Assembly (NCBI GenBank): GCA_949710005.1 | Contig: OX453286.1 | Coordinates: 26,610,014 to 26,674,013, forward strand | Origin: Ricordea florida | Lineage: Eukaryota > Cnidaria > Anthozoa > Corallimorpharia > Ricordeidae | Length of the DNA stretch: 64,000 nt | Direction of reading: 5' to 3' | Shown here: one piece after another, positions 29,801-42,000 of the stretch | Layout of the letters: each line of letters starts with the position of its first letter | Position numbering within the stretch: the first letter of the stretch is position 1 | Program-made: the position numbers and the translations under genes | The notes under the pieces: generated by a model | Databases searched by the model: none | What the model was told of the DNA's origin: nothing | The model's input: only the letters and a program-made list of their open reading frames with translations

Positions 29801-30489
29801 GGAGGGGGGGAGGGGGGGGGGGTTTAGAACGATAAATGTTCAAAATGTTACTGACTTTTATGAAGTCATTTTCCACTTATTGTACTTAACACATGGTGAG
29901 AATTTAGGTCAATTAAGATAACTATCAAATGTGAATAACTTATCCCATAAAGTGAGTCCCTGTTAGGAGGGTTCTTTATGTCGCCCGTCTGAGTTTCAAA
30001 CCTTTTCACGTCGCAATTTCGGAAGGTTCGCAGGTCGCTGTCGTAATTTCGCGTGAGCGGCTTGTCGTTTGTCGTCATTTCAGCGCCATGTCGCCTGTCG
30101 GAATTTACCCTAACAGGGCCTCTAAAATGGACAGACGTTGTACAGACAGGCAATATTGTTTACCTTAATGCACAAAGAGAACTTAACGCCTCCCCTCTAA
30201 AACCAAAGGTCTCCACTGTTGTAAGATCAGAAAAGTCTTGCAGTTTTGAGGTGTAATGTTTTAGGGTCAAAGCTTCGAAGTTACAAGGTTCCACACCACA
30301 GCCATTGTCAACTACTTCCAACACTTCAGCACCGAAATCCTTTAGTCTGACATCAATGTTTGTAGCTCCGGCGTCTAGGCTGTTTTCTATGAGCTCTTTT
30401 ACTGCAGTTGCAATATTCAAAACTACTTGTCCAGAACATATCTGATGAATAGATTTCTTATCAATTGCTTGCACTGTCTTTGCCGCCAT
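26866..30489 (-). CDS. PMS2: DNA mismatch repair endonuclease PMS2
   Basis: This is the nicking subunit of MutL-alpha (with MLH1) in nuclear mismatch repair. Four exons (30489-30164, 29629-29278, 29064-28776, 28403-26866) join in phase and give 834 residues, near the usual 850-860. The N-terminal GHKL ATPase motifs are seen: [11 protein letters not shown] (Mg/ATP-binding Glu/Asn), DNGCGV and [11 protein letters not shown]. The C-terminal nuclease site is [12 protein letters not shown], matching DQHA(X)2E(X)4E, with the zinc-site motifs ACR and CPHGRP. The linker (about residues 340-600) is acidic and Ser-rich, as in the family. Codon 1 is placed at ATGGCGGCAAAGACAGTGC (30489). An in-frame ATG 54 bp upstream would add a non-conserved leader. 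The whole linker and C-terminal domain lie in one 1.5-kb exon, which is fewer introns than in vertebrates. It is divergent from the NECAB gene. Confidence 0.98.
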
Positions 30490-30587
30490 TTTTACTTGAC
30501 CCAGTCGGTCCAGAGTCCACCCGGTCAAACAAATTTCCGTCACGCTCTGCAGCTGATTGTCACGCTCTGCTTGTCACGATAACTAAA
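30490..30587. promoter_or_regulatory. Bidirectional promoter candidate, PMS2/NECAB
   Basis: Only 98 bp separate the start codons of two divergent genes. The spacer includes a tandem 'cacgctctgc' pair at about 30541-30571. It must contain both 5' UTRs unless upstream non-coding exons exist within the neighbours. There is no TATA box. Confidence 0.6.
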
Positions 30588-33500
30588 ATGGCGCTGTCGG
30601 ACTCCGAGTTTGCAGGAAAGTCTATTTTTCTCGATGTGAGTATTTGTTTTAGCCAATTCCAGCCATACCCTGGGTCAGAGTGTTCAATACATTTTTTCTT
30701 TTGCTTCCAGGTGTTTCGCAGAGCGGACAAGAATGGTAAGCCTATTCAAGTTTCAATAACCGCTTAAGGCGTTGTGGAATCCGGATGAATGTTTACCGTC
30801 TTGCTTAATATAGTGGATCTATATATTTGCTAATTGTATGTTTCTTGAGATCACTGAAACCTTAAATGTCAATGGACCTTTCTCCTTTTTCTTGTATAGA
30901 TGATGGTGCTTTATCCATGGAGGAATTCAAGGCGTTCTTTAGTGATGGAATACTGTCAGATCAAGATTTAGAGAAATTGTTCGACGATATTGATACACAT
31001 AACACAAAGTAAAATTGATTGAAAGTCACATTTGTTTTATTTTGTCCACTCTTACGTAGACTGTTAATTTAAACATTGATAATTTACTGATTGGAGTTTG
31101 TATTTAAATATAAGTTGGACAAAATTATTGTAACCCTTTATTAAAGCCCTAAGGAGTCTACCTAATGATTTTGTTATTTAAAGAGCTTTGGTCCACAAAT
31201 GACTTTTTTGAAAATAAGAAAGCAACTAAACAACGTGAAAGTGAAGCACAATTTTGATCTTTGCCTCAATTTTAGGCAAGATTTCCGCACAGGTCCCTAC
31301 TTCATTATGCATGCTGTAGCCGTACGGTTTCGTTCCCAGGAAACAAGAAATGTTTGCACGCGCACTTCCCATGACAATTCAACTAAAGCATGCATAATGA
31401 AGTAGGGACCGGTGCGGAAATCATTCCCTCGTTTTTGTCCTTATAATGTCCTTGAAAAGTCCTTGAATTTTCTTTGTTGGAAGTTGTACAAACAATGGGT
31501 ATACGTTTTGTTTTTGTTTTTCAGTAATTTGGACACCTCAGAGCTATGTGGTAAGTTATAATTATCAATGAGAGGTAACAAATCTACTTCCACTGCTATA
31601 ATTAATTTGAAATTTTTACTAAGGCAGCAATTTAAAAAAAACAGCCGTCTAGCAGGCACAAAATGTACACACAGACACACACACCAAAAAAAAAAAAAAA
31701 AAAAATCTTGACATTTCTCTTTATGGCTTCACATTCTGTTGAATCTATTTTTGCCAGACTACTTCTTGAAAGAAATTGGACCATTTTCTACCATCTTTGC
31801 TAACTTGGAAGGAATGAACACATCCGTAACTAATGCCCTTCAACAGTCTGCAAAGGTTTGTCCTTACTGCTCTACATGGTTGATTGTTTTCTTCAAGGTG
31901 TACTCGGTGATAGTTATTTAATGTTTAAATTGTATGACATTCTATTACAATGTATATAATTGTCCAAGAAAGGCATCTTGAATGTGGTATGTTTTTTATT
32001 GACTATCCTAGGAGTATTGTGAAAAGTCATTCATAGGAAAGTTTACCACCCGATTTCTGTTAAAAGAGGTAATGTAAGATTACTTGAAAGGCATTTAGGG
32101 CTGTAGCATGGAGTGTAAACCACACATAACATTAATGAAGTAAATCACAGGATTGATTAAATAATGTTTAATTAACATTTTCTTGCAAACAATGTTTTTT
32201 GTTACAATTCATTGAATCTACTGGTCTAGTATTTTGTCCATGTTATTAAAGAGTGTTCAAGGTGATCCACGTTCAACCCAGTTATGGTAATTTATAAAGT
32301 AAAGTGGTACACATATGTATCATGCCATGTATGATTAAGTGAATCACATTTCCAGTATACTGTTAGCCTCTACTGACTGTATAATATAAAATGTGTGTCG
32401 GTAGATTGAAGGGCAACTTGGTTGTCTTGGGCACCATATCAGTGCTGCAGTAGACAAGATTGATGAAGATGAATCACAACAAAGGTGAGCCTTTTTCAAC
32501 TTCTAGGTGCAGCTCTGTGTGACTGAGTTGCCATCAGCCCCATTGGTAAAGAGATATCCTTTCCAAATTTAAGGCTGCTTTTAAATAACTCAAAGGTTTG
32601 AATATTATTATGTCATGGATGACAGATGCAGTTACTGTATCAAAACATCCAGTTCTGTAATCAGCTAACCAAATATAAGAAGAAATCAATTATTATTGTG
32701 AAACAAATACTCATTTCAGATTATTTTTATTGTGTTTTCAGGCCAGCTGTTTGTCAGGCTGAAGTCACCAACACTAAGATCAGAGGAGGTCGCATGAAAA
32801 GGAAAATGAAGACATTTTCACAGCAAACGAGTCTTGATGGTCAAGTTTCTTTATAATTTATTGATTTAGCTAATTGTGTTCATAAATTAATCTTAGTAAT
32901 ATACTAAAATGAAATATAAATGTTACGTCGAATAATAAAATTTTTTTTATAATTTAATAATTGTTGTTTATTATCAACAGCTGTGCAGAACACAGTCAGA
33001 CATGCATTATCTCTTGAAGTAGATCGACTGGCTGAATTGATTGACAAAATTGAAAACAAGGTTTGAAATTTTTAGTATTTTCCAAACTATAATTCTACTT
33101 GAATCAATTATTAATTTGTTGTTCAATATGTTTGAATAAATATTGTGAATAAGTGACAATACTGTATGAAATGTATGGGGACTGTCAAAGAGAGTTTGAA
33201 TGTTAACATTGGAAGTTGTAAAGGGTTAGTATACATAATGTATTACCAGTACACTGTTTCTTTAGGCCAAGTTTGATGTTATAGAGGAAGAGGAAGTTGA
33301 TGTTGGTAAAGAACAATTGGTATGAAGTCAAGACAACAGCTACATATTTTTTGTCATGATCACAATTATTTAGAAATTAAATGTATCACTTTCACCAGTT
33401 TTTAATGTTATAATGGTCTTTAAACCTGTTTCCTTTTGGATTTCATTATTATAATATTGGTCTTTTGAGATATTTATGCTACATGTCTTTTATTGAATGT

Positions 33501-34704
33501 TGTTTTGTTCTCATTAATTTAAAGGTCATCCTTGTGTCCAGGAAATTCAGTGTTGGTTCTAGGACAGAGAAGGATTTCGCTCCAACCTGAAGAGTTATAT
33601 AGCATCAACTTCCTTGGCTGAGGGTTGTCTGCAGTAAGTAATATTATTCTCCGAGTTAAAGTGGTTCATAATGTTTTTAATTATCATTAAGTTATTGAAA
33701 TAATAATTAATAGTTATTTTTTAATTATTATAATAACAATTTCATTGTTTTGGTCATGATGGGTGATGAGCTAAAGAATCTCTTGCCACGTTTTTAACCA
33801 ATCAAGAGTAGAACTTAGACCAATCATGACCAGCTTGCAGGTGTTTTCTGCATTAGGTGCTAACATGTATTTCGTGTTCTGATTGGTTCATTGGACTGTG
33901 TGCACCTGATGTAATTGGTGCACTGAACTGTGTGCATCTGTTGATTGGTTCATTAGACTGTGTGCAAGATTCTGTTGTGATTGGTTCATTGGGCTGTGTG
34001 CGTCTGTTGTGGTTGTTTGGAGTATTACTTTGGTTTTGATTTTACAACACTTACAAAACTACTCCATAAATTAAATAATTGCATTGTGTATTTTATGACC
34101 CTATTATCATCTTCCTTAAAGTTACATTATGTTATTACTTGCAACAGTTTTCTTTGAAGTTCTTTATAATAATCACATCAAATAATTTAATCAGAAGAAC
34201 TTCCATACTGACTGCTGTCTTCATTGAAACAGTCTCTGTGTGCATACATCAAGTGGAGCAAACATGTTTGTAGTTTATGAAATTTGGTCAAGCAATGAAG
34301 AACTGCACAGGTAACGCATACATTTATTTACCAATGCAATTTTTTTTACATAACGATGATTTTTTTTATATTTCAATATATGATGTTTATTTTTTTACGT
34401 TTCTTTTATGTTGTGTTTTGTTTTGGGCAGACACTTTTCATCTGACACTTCCAAGATCTTTATGCATGGTAACATTGATCATTTGGTTCAACCAGAAGAA
34501 TACAACAAGATGGCAGTTCCTGGTAAGTAAAGTAATTATTGGCTGGACTGCATAAATCTTTTTTGAAGAATATGAGGCATACATGTACTGCCATGTGCTT
34601 TCTGCTTTATGGGGAATAATGAGAGCTGAAGAAAAGTTAATTTACACAACATATAATCTTGTTTCCTTTCAGCCTCGTGGTGGAGAAGCTCAGACAAAAA
34701 TTAG
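30588..34704 (+). CDS. NECAB: N-terminal EF-hand calcium-binding protein (NECAB-like), with an apparent 1-nt frameshift
   Basis: NECABs are cytosolic calcium binders with an N-terminal EF-hand pair, a coiled coil and a C-terminal antibiotic-biosynthesis-monooxygenase (ABM) fold. Exons: 30588-30635, 30711-30735, 30900-31008, 31525-31550, 31758-31855, 32012-32068, 32405-32484, 32742-32839, 32981-33060, 33266-33319, 33525-33633, then about 34228-34313, 34439-34531 and 34673-34704 (TAG). EF-hand loops DKNDDGALSMEEF and DTHNTNNLDTSEL are clear. The coiled-coil region includes LEVDRLAELIDKIE. The ABM end (FVVYEIWSSNEELH, then ASWWRSSDKN) matches the family. Exon 33525-33633 opens in frame as VILVSRKFSVG but the conserved RSNLKSYIASTSLAEGCL is in the next frame. 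The exon is one base short of the length needed, so this copy reads into TGA. The cause is an assembly error or a true mutation. NECAB1/2/3 cannot be told apart. Confidence 0.93.
31275..31427. mobile_element. MITE family 1, copy in NECAB intron
   Basis: The ends GGCAAGATTTCCGCACAGG and ...GTGCGGAAATCATTCC bracket a foldback of about 153 bp with the same core (TACTTCATTATGCATGC) as the copies at 13682, 37814, 37875 and 38163. The flanks CAATTTTA and CTCGTTTT are not identical, so the target duplication has decayed or the limits are shifted. Confidence 0.85.
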
Positions 34705-35627
34705 TAGTTACTGAGTGTGCAAACTATGAGCACCAACGACAGCTGCAAGATTGTCACTACATGCATTTAATGGATTATATTCCTGCTTGTACACTGGTTC
34801 TAAAAGAATGCACAGTAGGTTTTAGAAGTATTTTTATTACATGTCTACAATAGGAATTGATTCTCAATCACCACAAACTGCCGCTATCATCAAAGATGTT
34901 GCTTAGAAGCTTGGCATATCAATAGCGCCAATGCTCCATTGCACAGTGACAATGGTGGGTTATTACCTGACACGTATTCATCATGGGTATAAAAGGAGCA
35001 TCACAGCCTTGTCCAATCACTCCTAAAGAAGACACTAGACTGGAATTTTGAAACGTGGGTCGATGAATTGTGACTTTTTAAGTTACCATCATTATTTCAA
35101 ACCAGTGTAGCATCAAACTATGTCTGATTGTCCACCTGGTTGCAATGTGCACTTTTTCTTCAGGAATTAGTTTGCTTACCAATACAGTGCAGCAATAAGA
35201 ATTTCTGGTTAAAACATGTTTATATTTGCCATTTAATGGTCCCTATCATATCCTCAGGGAACATTTCACTCTATTAACTTTTGTAATGCCATGTATATTT
35301 GAAAACACTTGAGAAATAAAATCTGTCATCTAGTTGCTGTGTCTTCTCTTTCAAGAAAGGGGAAGAAGATCCTGTTCATTACGAATTCCTAACTCTCCCC
35401 TCCCCCCTTAGCCTCTTCCTCTCCCATGATATAATCTTGTCAATCTTGCTACATGAGGTGTCACCAGATATCTTGTTACTGTCACCTAAGCTGCACACAT
35501 TGAGAACTGTATGTCTTTAGTCACATTTTGCAGCAAGTCTGTGGACATTGTGGTTTGCTGATGTGGTTTGCACTGAGAGGCCATTGTCCACAGAACAGCA
35601 GTATGTAACTTCACTGTCCATCACTGA
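34705..35627. other. NECAB 3' UTR and convergent spacer
   Basis: An AATAAA is present at about 35316-35321 downstream of the NECAB stop. No further exon or recognisable repeat is seen. The PSME3IP1 stop follows at 35628. Confidence 0.55.
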
Positions 35628-38600
35628 TTATGACAATTTGAACAGCTCATTAGTTGCTAATGTGTCTGATTCAGATGTTGAAGACTCAGAGTCGCTAGAG
35701 TCTGTATATGCTCCAAGTCCTGGAATACCCACTGCTTCAACAGTCTTTCCTTGAACTGTCTTTTGTACATCATTGCTTTTAACCTCTCTAGAACTCTCAG
35801 GTGATTGTTTATACCCTTCATCTTTACTGGAGTTCTCTTGACTTCTAATTCCTCCCTCTTCCACTATAAAATTGCCTTTGTTGTCTACAATAGATTCTAA
35901 ATTAATAAAGAAGTAGACATGTTAACTATTGAAAACGCTTAAGATAAAAATGCCTGCATAGTGACTGAGCTTCTTCCTTGTGTTTTTGTGATAACAATGC
36001 AATGAACCTTCTTACTAACTATAATATGTATAATATTATAAATATTAGTAGTGGTACCTTTTTTTCCAAGGGACAGCTTTTTTCTTCACACGCTCTTGAA
36101 TTCAAAGGTGAGACATGCAGCTTTGCATACAACAAACTTCCCACTCTGCTATTTTTGGTTAATTCAGAATCCTACATTTTTGTAATTATTCCTTTACTAA
36201 GAAGTGCTATGAGTTGTTCAATAATATTTATGTATGGACTTCTTTACCTTGCATGATCTCTGTTGTCCCCCTTGACTTCTTTTCTTGTGAACTTTCACTG
36301 ACACTGCTGCAGCTGCTATTGCTACTACAGTTAAATACAGAAACAAATTTTGTTAACTTACGATACTATGTTTCTTTATATACTTTTCACAAAAACAGAT
36401 CAAGTTTTGGGCTTTGAGTCTTTACACTTATTGCTACATGTTTAAAAGGTATAAAAGACAAAAACGACAATATTGATCATGGATTCTCGTAACCTTTTTC
36501 GTTTGATTGCTCCTGCTATAAGTTCAAGCTGGCTTTTTTTGCCCAACTCTTGAGATGGTTTTCTCTGTGACACTGCAGATGTTGGTTTTTTACTTTCTGT
36601 GGAAACAGCTGTTGGCAGTGATGAACTCCGAAGCTGAGATACAGCATCCTACATGGTGAATAAAAAAACCAAAGACCATTAGGTCATACAATGAAAGAAA
36701 ATACTGGGTAATCATCTACATGCAAAACAATCTTTATTGTACTGTACAGTGTTCTTAATCCCTACCTGGAATCTCAAAATACACTAAAATACACTTCTCG
36801 GTGCCCCCCTCCCCAAATTAAATATTTTTTTGGGGGGGGGAGGACTTGGGGGGGCCCTCCCATAACCTGCATGAAAGGTATTCTCTGCCTTTTAAATAAA
36901 TCCACTCCACTGCCATCTACTTTCATTTCTTCTCCTCTTACGCAAAATTTTTTTTAAAATCTCACTGGGTAACTTGCTTCTAACGTCCTTCTTCATTATC
37001 TTTAACATAAGGAAGCTACATCTAGTACCCTGTACTCTCTGATTTCTTGTGATTCCTCGTTAAATCGTCTGCTTAACAGTTCCTCTTGTTGTTTGGAGAC
37101 CAAATCAAGGAATACTGTTTCATCACTATCCAAACCTCTGATCATGTTTTCTGAGAATACAAACAGATAAAAACAACTTACACAATTATTAATTACACAT
37201 TCATAGACAATAACATAAGAGAATTTATATTACATTTTACTATTACATCTAACAATAAAAATGTTGAAACTGTGCGCATTTGTCCTAGCAAAACAGAATT
37301 GATACCATGATGACAGGAAGGTACCGGTAATGGATTGGCCATAACAACGATGAAAAGAGAACAAGACAAGGCTACCGGAAGAGAAATTGGCATCAATATT
37401 TAGACAAAACTTGGACTGAACTAATGCAATTTTACCCTGTCCAGTCCCGTGAGACACTTCTATGATTTAAAAAGAAGCTGGACTCACTTAGTTTGTGTTG
37501 TTCATCCCATTCTTCTTGTTTCTTCTGTTTTTGTTCTTCAAGTCTATCATACAAAGTCCTGTTATCCTTGACTTCCTCTGGGCATTCTGAAAGACCAACA
37601 TTTGTATCATCGAGTTACATGATCTATTAATTTTTTAATAAAGCTAAACTGCGTGACTTGGGACCTTATAGCATTTTATAATATAGATAGGACCCTGCGC
37701 GCACTCTGATTGGTCAAAAACCCATGTTTTATCAGGGTATAAAACATAGAAAAAGCGTGTTTTATTGTTTTTTGGCTACATTGCCTCTACTCGTCAATTC
37801 TATAAGAGATGGCAGTAAGATTTCCCTACAGGTCCCTACTTCATTATGCATTCTGTAACTATACTATTTTGTTCGATAAGATTTCCGCAAAGGTCGCTAC
37901 TTCATTATGCATGCTGTAGCTGTATTGCCTTGGGCATTGTACATACAAACTTTACATATTTTGAAGGAACGAAATAGTATATCTACAGCATGCATAATAA
38001 AGTAGGGGCCTGTGGGGAAATCTTACCTTTCGTTCTTCGAACACACGAAATATTTGCACGTGCATTACACCAGACAAGACAGCTTCAGCATGCATAATAA
38101 AGTAGGGACCTGTGCGGAAATCTTACCGAGATGGTGAAAAACATTTTCTTTGAAGAAATTCAGGTAAGATTTCCGCACAGATCCCTACTTCATTATGCAT
38201 TCTGTAACTATATTATTTCGTTCTTCGAACACAAGAAATATTTGCACGTGCATTACACCAAACAAGACAGCTTCAGCATGCATAATGAAGTTGGGACCTG
38301 TGCGGAAATCATTCCGAAATTCATGATGAAGTTCACTGCTAAGCAGCAGAAAGTTTTGAAGCTGAGAATAATAAAACAAATAAAGGAAGAAGCGAAAACA
38401 GTCGAGAAGTTGGTATTAAATGGCGTCAGTTTGTCGATCCGTGTGCTTTGTTGTTTCTACTCACAGCGTAAAAAAATCTATATCGTAAAGCGAATAAAAG
38501 AAGCCTAAGCCGTGTATTACATTGTGATTAAAACACTCTGGACATTTGAGAACACTCAGAAATGTAGAAAACACGAGTCGTGTTCTCAAATGCCCGTCGT

Positions 38601-38952
38601 GTTTTATCACAGTGTAATACACGGCTTAGGCTTCTTTACTTGTTGAATATATTTGTTTATTTCAAAACGGCACAACATTCTCCAAGGAATGAAAGGCCTA
38701 CGATGTGGTTCGACTTTACCCTTGGTATAAATGTTAATTTCTTTGTTTTACACCATTATCAAACATTACCATACACCAAAACAAAGAAAAATAAAGTCAA
38801 ACTGAATCCTATCATCTACAAAGCTTTACACATTCAAGAAAAAATTATTTACCAAGAGGATCATCAGGTTTTCTCACTTTTTCCCACTCTTCTTGCCGCC
38901 TTTGGCGTTTTTCATCTAGTTCTGTTTCCGTTACAAAAGAGACTCCACTCAT
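35628..38952 (-). CDS. PSME3IP1: PSME3-interacting protein (FAM192A/PIP30, NIP30 family)
   Basis: PIP30 binds the nuclear proteasome activator PA28-gamma (PSME3) and tunes its proteasome association. Six exons close in phase: 38952-38853, 37586-37488, 37150-37029, 36648-36494, 36324-36248, 35896-35628, giving 273 residues (the human protein is about 254). The N-terminal NIP30 domain is clear: [37 protein letters not shown] and [14 protein letters not shown]. The middle is Lys/Ser-rich with a basic KRKR. The C-terminus holds [20 protein letters not shown], the conserved acidic-serine motif expected to be CK2-phosphorylated for PSME3 binding. The start codon is the first in-frame ATG after a 128-bp spacer shared with the divergent LRR gene. 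Several MITEs sit in its first intron. Confidence 0.95.
37814..38127. mobile_element. MITE family 1, outer copy carrying a nested copy
   Basis: The element starts AGTAAGATTTCC at 37814 and ends GAAATCTTACC at 38127. Flanks GAGATGGC (37806-37813) and GAGATGGT (38128-38135) are a 7/8 target duplication. Its interior is split by another family member at 37875-38027. It lies in PSME3IP1 intron 1. Confidence 0.88.
37875..38027. mobile_element. MITE family 1, inner copy inserted in the outer copy
   Basis: GATAAGATTTCCGCAAAGG at the left end and GGAAATCTTACC at the right end bracket the insertion. The flanks TTTTGTTC (37867-37874) and TTTCGTTC (38028-38035) match 7/8. Removing the insertion restores colinearity with the intact copy at 38163-38315, which has ATTTCGTTCTTCGAACAC at this point. 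Confidence 0.88.
38163..38315. mobile_element. MITE family 1, intact copy with exact 8-bp duplication
   Basis: GGTAAGATTTCCGCACAG at 38163 and GCGGAAATCATTCC ending at 38315, flanked by exact GAAATTCA at 38155-38162 and 38316-38323. It sits 35 bp beyond the nested pair, so three family members lie within about 500 bp. Confidence 0.92.
38497..38637. repeat. Inverted repeat (foldback)
   Basis: AAAAGAAGCCTAAGCCGTG at 38497 returns as its reverse complement near 38621-38637. The arms are about 60 bp with some mismatches around an AT-rich centre. It is intronic in PSME3IP1 and is probably another MITE type. A related repeat boundary ('actctgattggtcaaaaac') occurs near 37700. Confidence 0.8.
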
Positions 38953-39080
38953 CTTAAGTATTTCAGTCGGTAAGAAAACAAAACAGTACCAGAAGCTACA
39001 TCAGTACGTCTGGAACTGTAATCACTAAATGCGCATCCCTGCTATTACGGTTGTGAGCCCGCGAGTACAGTCAAAACAAC
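38953..39080. promoter_or_regulatory. Bidirectional promoter candidate, PSME3IP1/LRR gene
   Basis: 128 bp lie between two divergent start codons. The spacer contains GCGCATCC and 'gcgagtacag' but no TATA box. Shared control is inferred only from spacing. Confidence 0.6.
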
Positions 39081-42000
39081 ATGGCGGACAGGATCTTATT
39101 GAACGCCAGCAAAGGAAAACCCAAATCTCTTAGTCTCTGCAGTAAGGATTTACAAAATGTACCCCAACTTATTGGTAAAATAACATCCCTCAAGGCTGTG
39201 GATTTGAAGAATAATCTATTGCAAAGTTTGCCGCAGGAGTTTGCATCACTTCAAAAGGTGATTTTAATGAATTAACATTCAGCTGAGACATCGAGCACCA
39301 GGTGATCAGTACCGGCCGTTGCTATGGACGCTTTCTGTTAAAAACTAGTGTTATAATACGTGGAACTTCATTTTTGCTTCCTTCACGTGCGAAACTCCTT
39401 AAAATATGGCATTCAAAGCCAATCCTTCTCAACTATAATTGACAAAGATTCTTCTAACCTGTAACTGCTCCAGTGGCCAGTTACGTAGTTAAGGACATGT
39501 AGAGATTTCCCTAAATAAAGGTGAATTTGATAGCATTATTTAGCCGGGTACCAAAATACCTTGGATGGCCCGTGTCCTGCCTGTTTTTTAATCTTCTAAT
39601 ATTTCATTGCAATTTTCAACTGTGTGTATATACTTATTTTTTCTCTTTCCAGCTGGAATCATTAAACCTTGGTAACAACAAGCTCGAGGACCTGCCACAT
39701 GTTCTTGCTCATTTATCAGGGTTACAGAAGCTTCATTTATTTAATAATCAACTGAAAAATCTAAGTTCCTATGTACTCAGTAAGTGTCCATGCATTTAAC
39801 CTGATGGCCATTTACCAAACTTTTGTTAAAAAAGCATTTAATCTTGACCAGCCAGAGCAAGTTAATCTCACTCCTGCCACCACCCCACAGCAGGGCATAT
39901 ATGGGTTTTTAACTAGCATGCAGTTATAAAGTTTTCAAATGCTTTGCACTCCGAGGCCAACTTTTTCCTGACTACTCTTTTTTCCATCCATAAATTACTC
40001 ATACAGCTCAGACCCTGTACCAGTTTAGATTAACTATTACTTAATGTTGATCTTTTTGTCATCTTTGCGCATGCATACAATAATTATCATTCAGTATATT
40101 ACCAACTGTTTTGGTTTAGGTGGACTTCAAAAGCTAACCTTTCTTAATCTAAATGGCAATCAACTGCAGACATTACCAAGAGAGATAAACAGGTGAATAG
40201 AGCCAGTTAAGTTTCATAGTCCTTTTTTTCAATCACTGCAAGCTCTTATTAATACATTCCACTTGGTAGAAATCTCATGTATATGTTGTAGTTCAATTTT
40301 ATTTTCCTTTGTTTCAAACTCATTATCATACATTATCATACCAAAAAACAAAGGAAAATAAAATTTGAACCGAGGAAAAAATTGAACTACAATATATATA
40401 CCCACCACTCGTCCCATTGTATGTAATTGTTTCCCCTGTACGTAATTGAATGGTACGTTGACGTAATTGAATGGTGCATTGAATAATTTAACATGTGTTA
40501 CGTATTTGGGGACTTGTGGTGGGTATATACATGAGATCTTTCCCTTCCACTTGGCTGAATATTTCAAGTTATTAGGTCATTACTAAGTTCTTTTCTTTGA
40601 AGTATGCTAGCATAAAAGACACCAAGCTAGTAAATGTAGTCTGAAAACATTATTAGTAAGGCAGAATAAGTGATGTGTACATTGTAAATACCATTATTTT
40701 GTTTTCTTGAAATTTTAAGACTGGTGTCGCTGCAGTTTCTCAGTGTGGATAATAACCAGCTACTAACAGTTCCCACAGAGATATGTCACCTGATTAACCT
40801 TACAGAACTTCATCTTGCAGACAATCAAATAAAAAGGTAATTTTTTATATTATTATTGAAGAATCATTTTAGTGAAATGAATGGAAAAATTAAACATCTT
40901 TTGTCACATTCCTTTTTAAGCCTTCCAGAGGATGTGGCATTTCTTAGGAATCTTACCAAGTTGTACGTATATAAGAACTTCATTGAAGAGTTGCCAGAGG
41001 TAAGGTACTTTTTATTTCCTTATATTTGCATCAATTTACACCCATGCTCAAATGGTGGACTTGGTCTTCCAGGATAATACAAATGGGCTATTGACCAAGT
41101 GTAAGGTCAGGATGGCAGAATATTTTTATATATTTTTTCATGTGCGGAGGTGAAACATTTTACTTTTGTTGGCATCTGTTAACAGGGTTTATCCAAATGT
41201 ACTCAGCTCAGAGTTCTTGATGTATTTGTTGGCATCTGTTAACAGGGTTTATCCAAATGTACTCAGCTCAGAGTTCTTGATGTATCTGCTAACAGACTTC
41301 GAATATTCCCAGCTGAGGTAAGTGCATCTAACCTCCTTTCTTCCTTTATTAGGTATAACTAGAAAACATAAAATCCTATCAGGGTTTTTTAACTGTGGTT
41401 TGGTTTTGCTTTTCCTTTGTACTTTAGTTAACTCACCTTCCTCTGAAAGAACTTTACTGTGAAGAAAACAACCTTTTACAGCACATTCCTGTCCACTCTC
41501 AGCAAGAAGAGGAGGCACTTACATTAAAGGTAGTTGTCTTGCAGCGTCCTGTTCATCACCCTCAAAACTGAAGTTATCGATCCTTGATTGATTATTAGAA
41601 CTACTGACTGATAGCGCTTCAAACAATAATGATGATAATAATAATGATAATACTGGTCTGATATTCCGGGTCTTTCTCCTTAGGAAATCACGGCACGTTT
41701 CGTGTTAAAAAATCTCAAAGATGGGTGAGTACATGTCTGTTTCCTTCACAGTTCTGCAGACTGAATATAAAGTTTGTTAACCTCTCAGTAAGAGGGATCT
41801 TTCGCGATTTTTTTTTCAGTCGATCGTACGTGAAGCGGGCAATACGTCATTACCCCAAAGTACAAGAGATGTTACAGTACGCCGTTGAGTGTGCTGTATG
41901 TGGACAGTCATTCCTTAATACTTGGCTGGAATGTGTGCACTTTGTTGATGCACAGAAAGTAAGTGAACTAAACTAACCGAAAGCACTGAATAGAGCAGGT

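Noticed and set aside
35548..35754. Plus-strand ORF of 68 codons
   Set aside because: It overlaps the last PSME3IP1 exon in antisense and has no family features.
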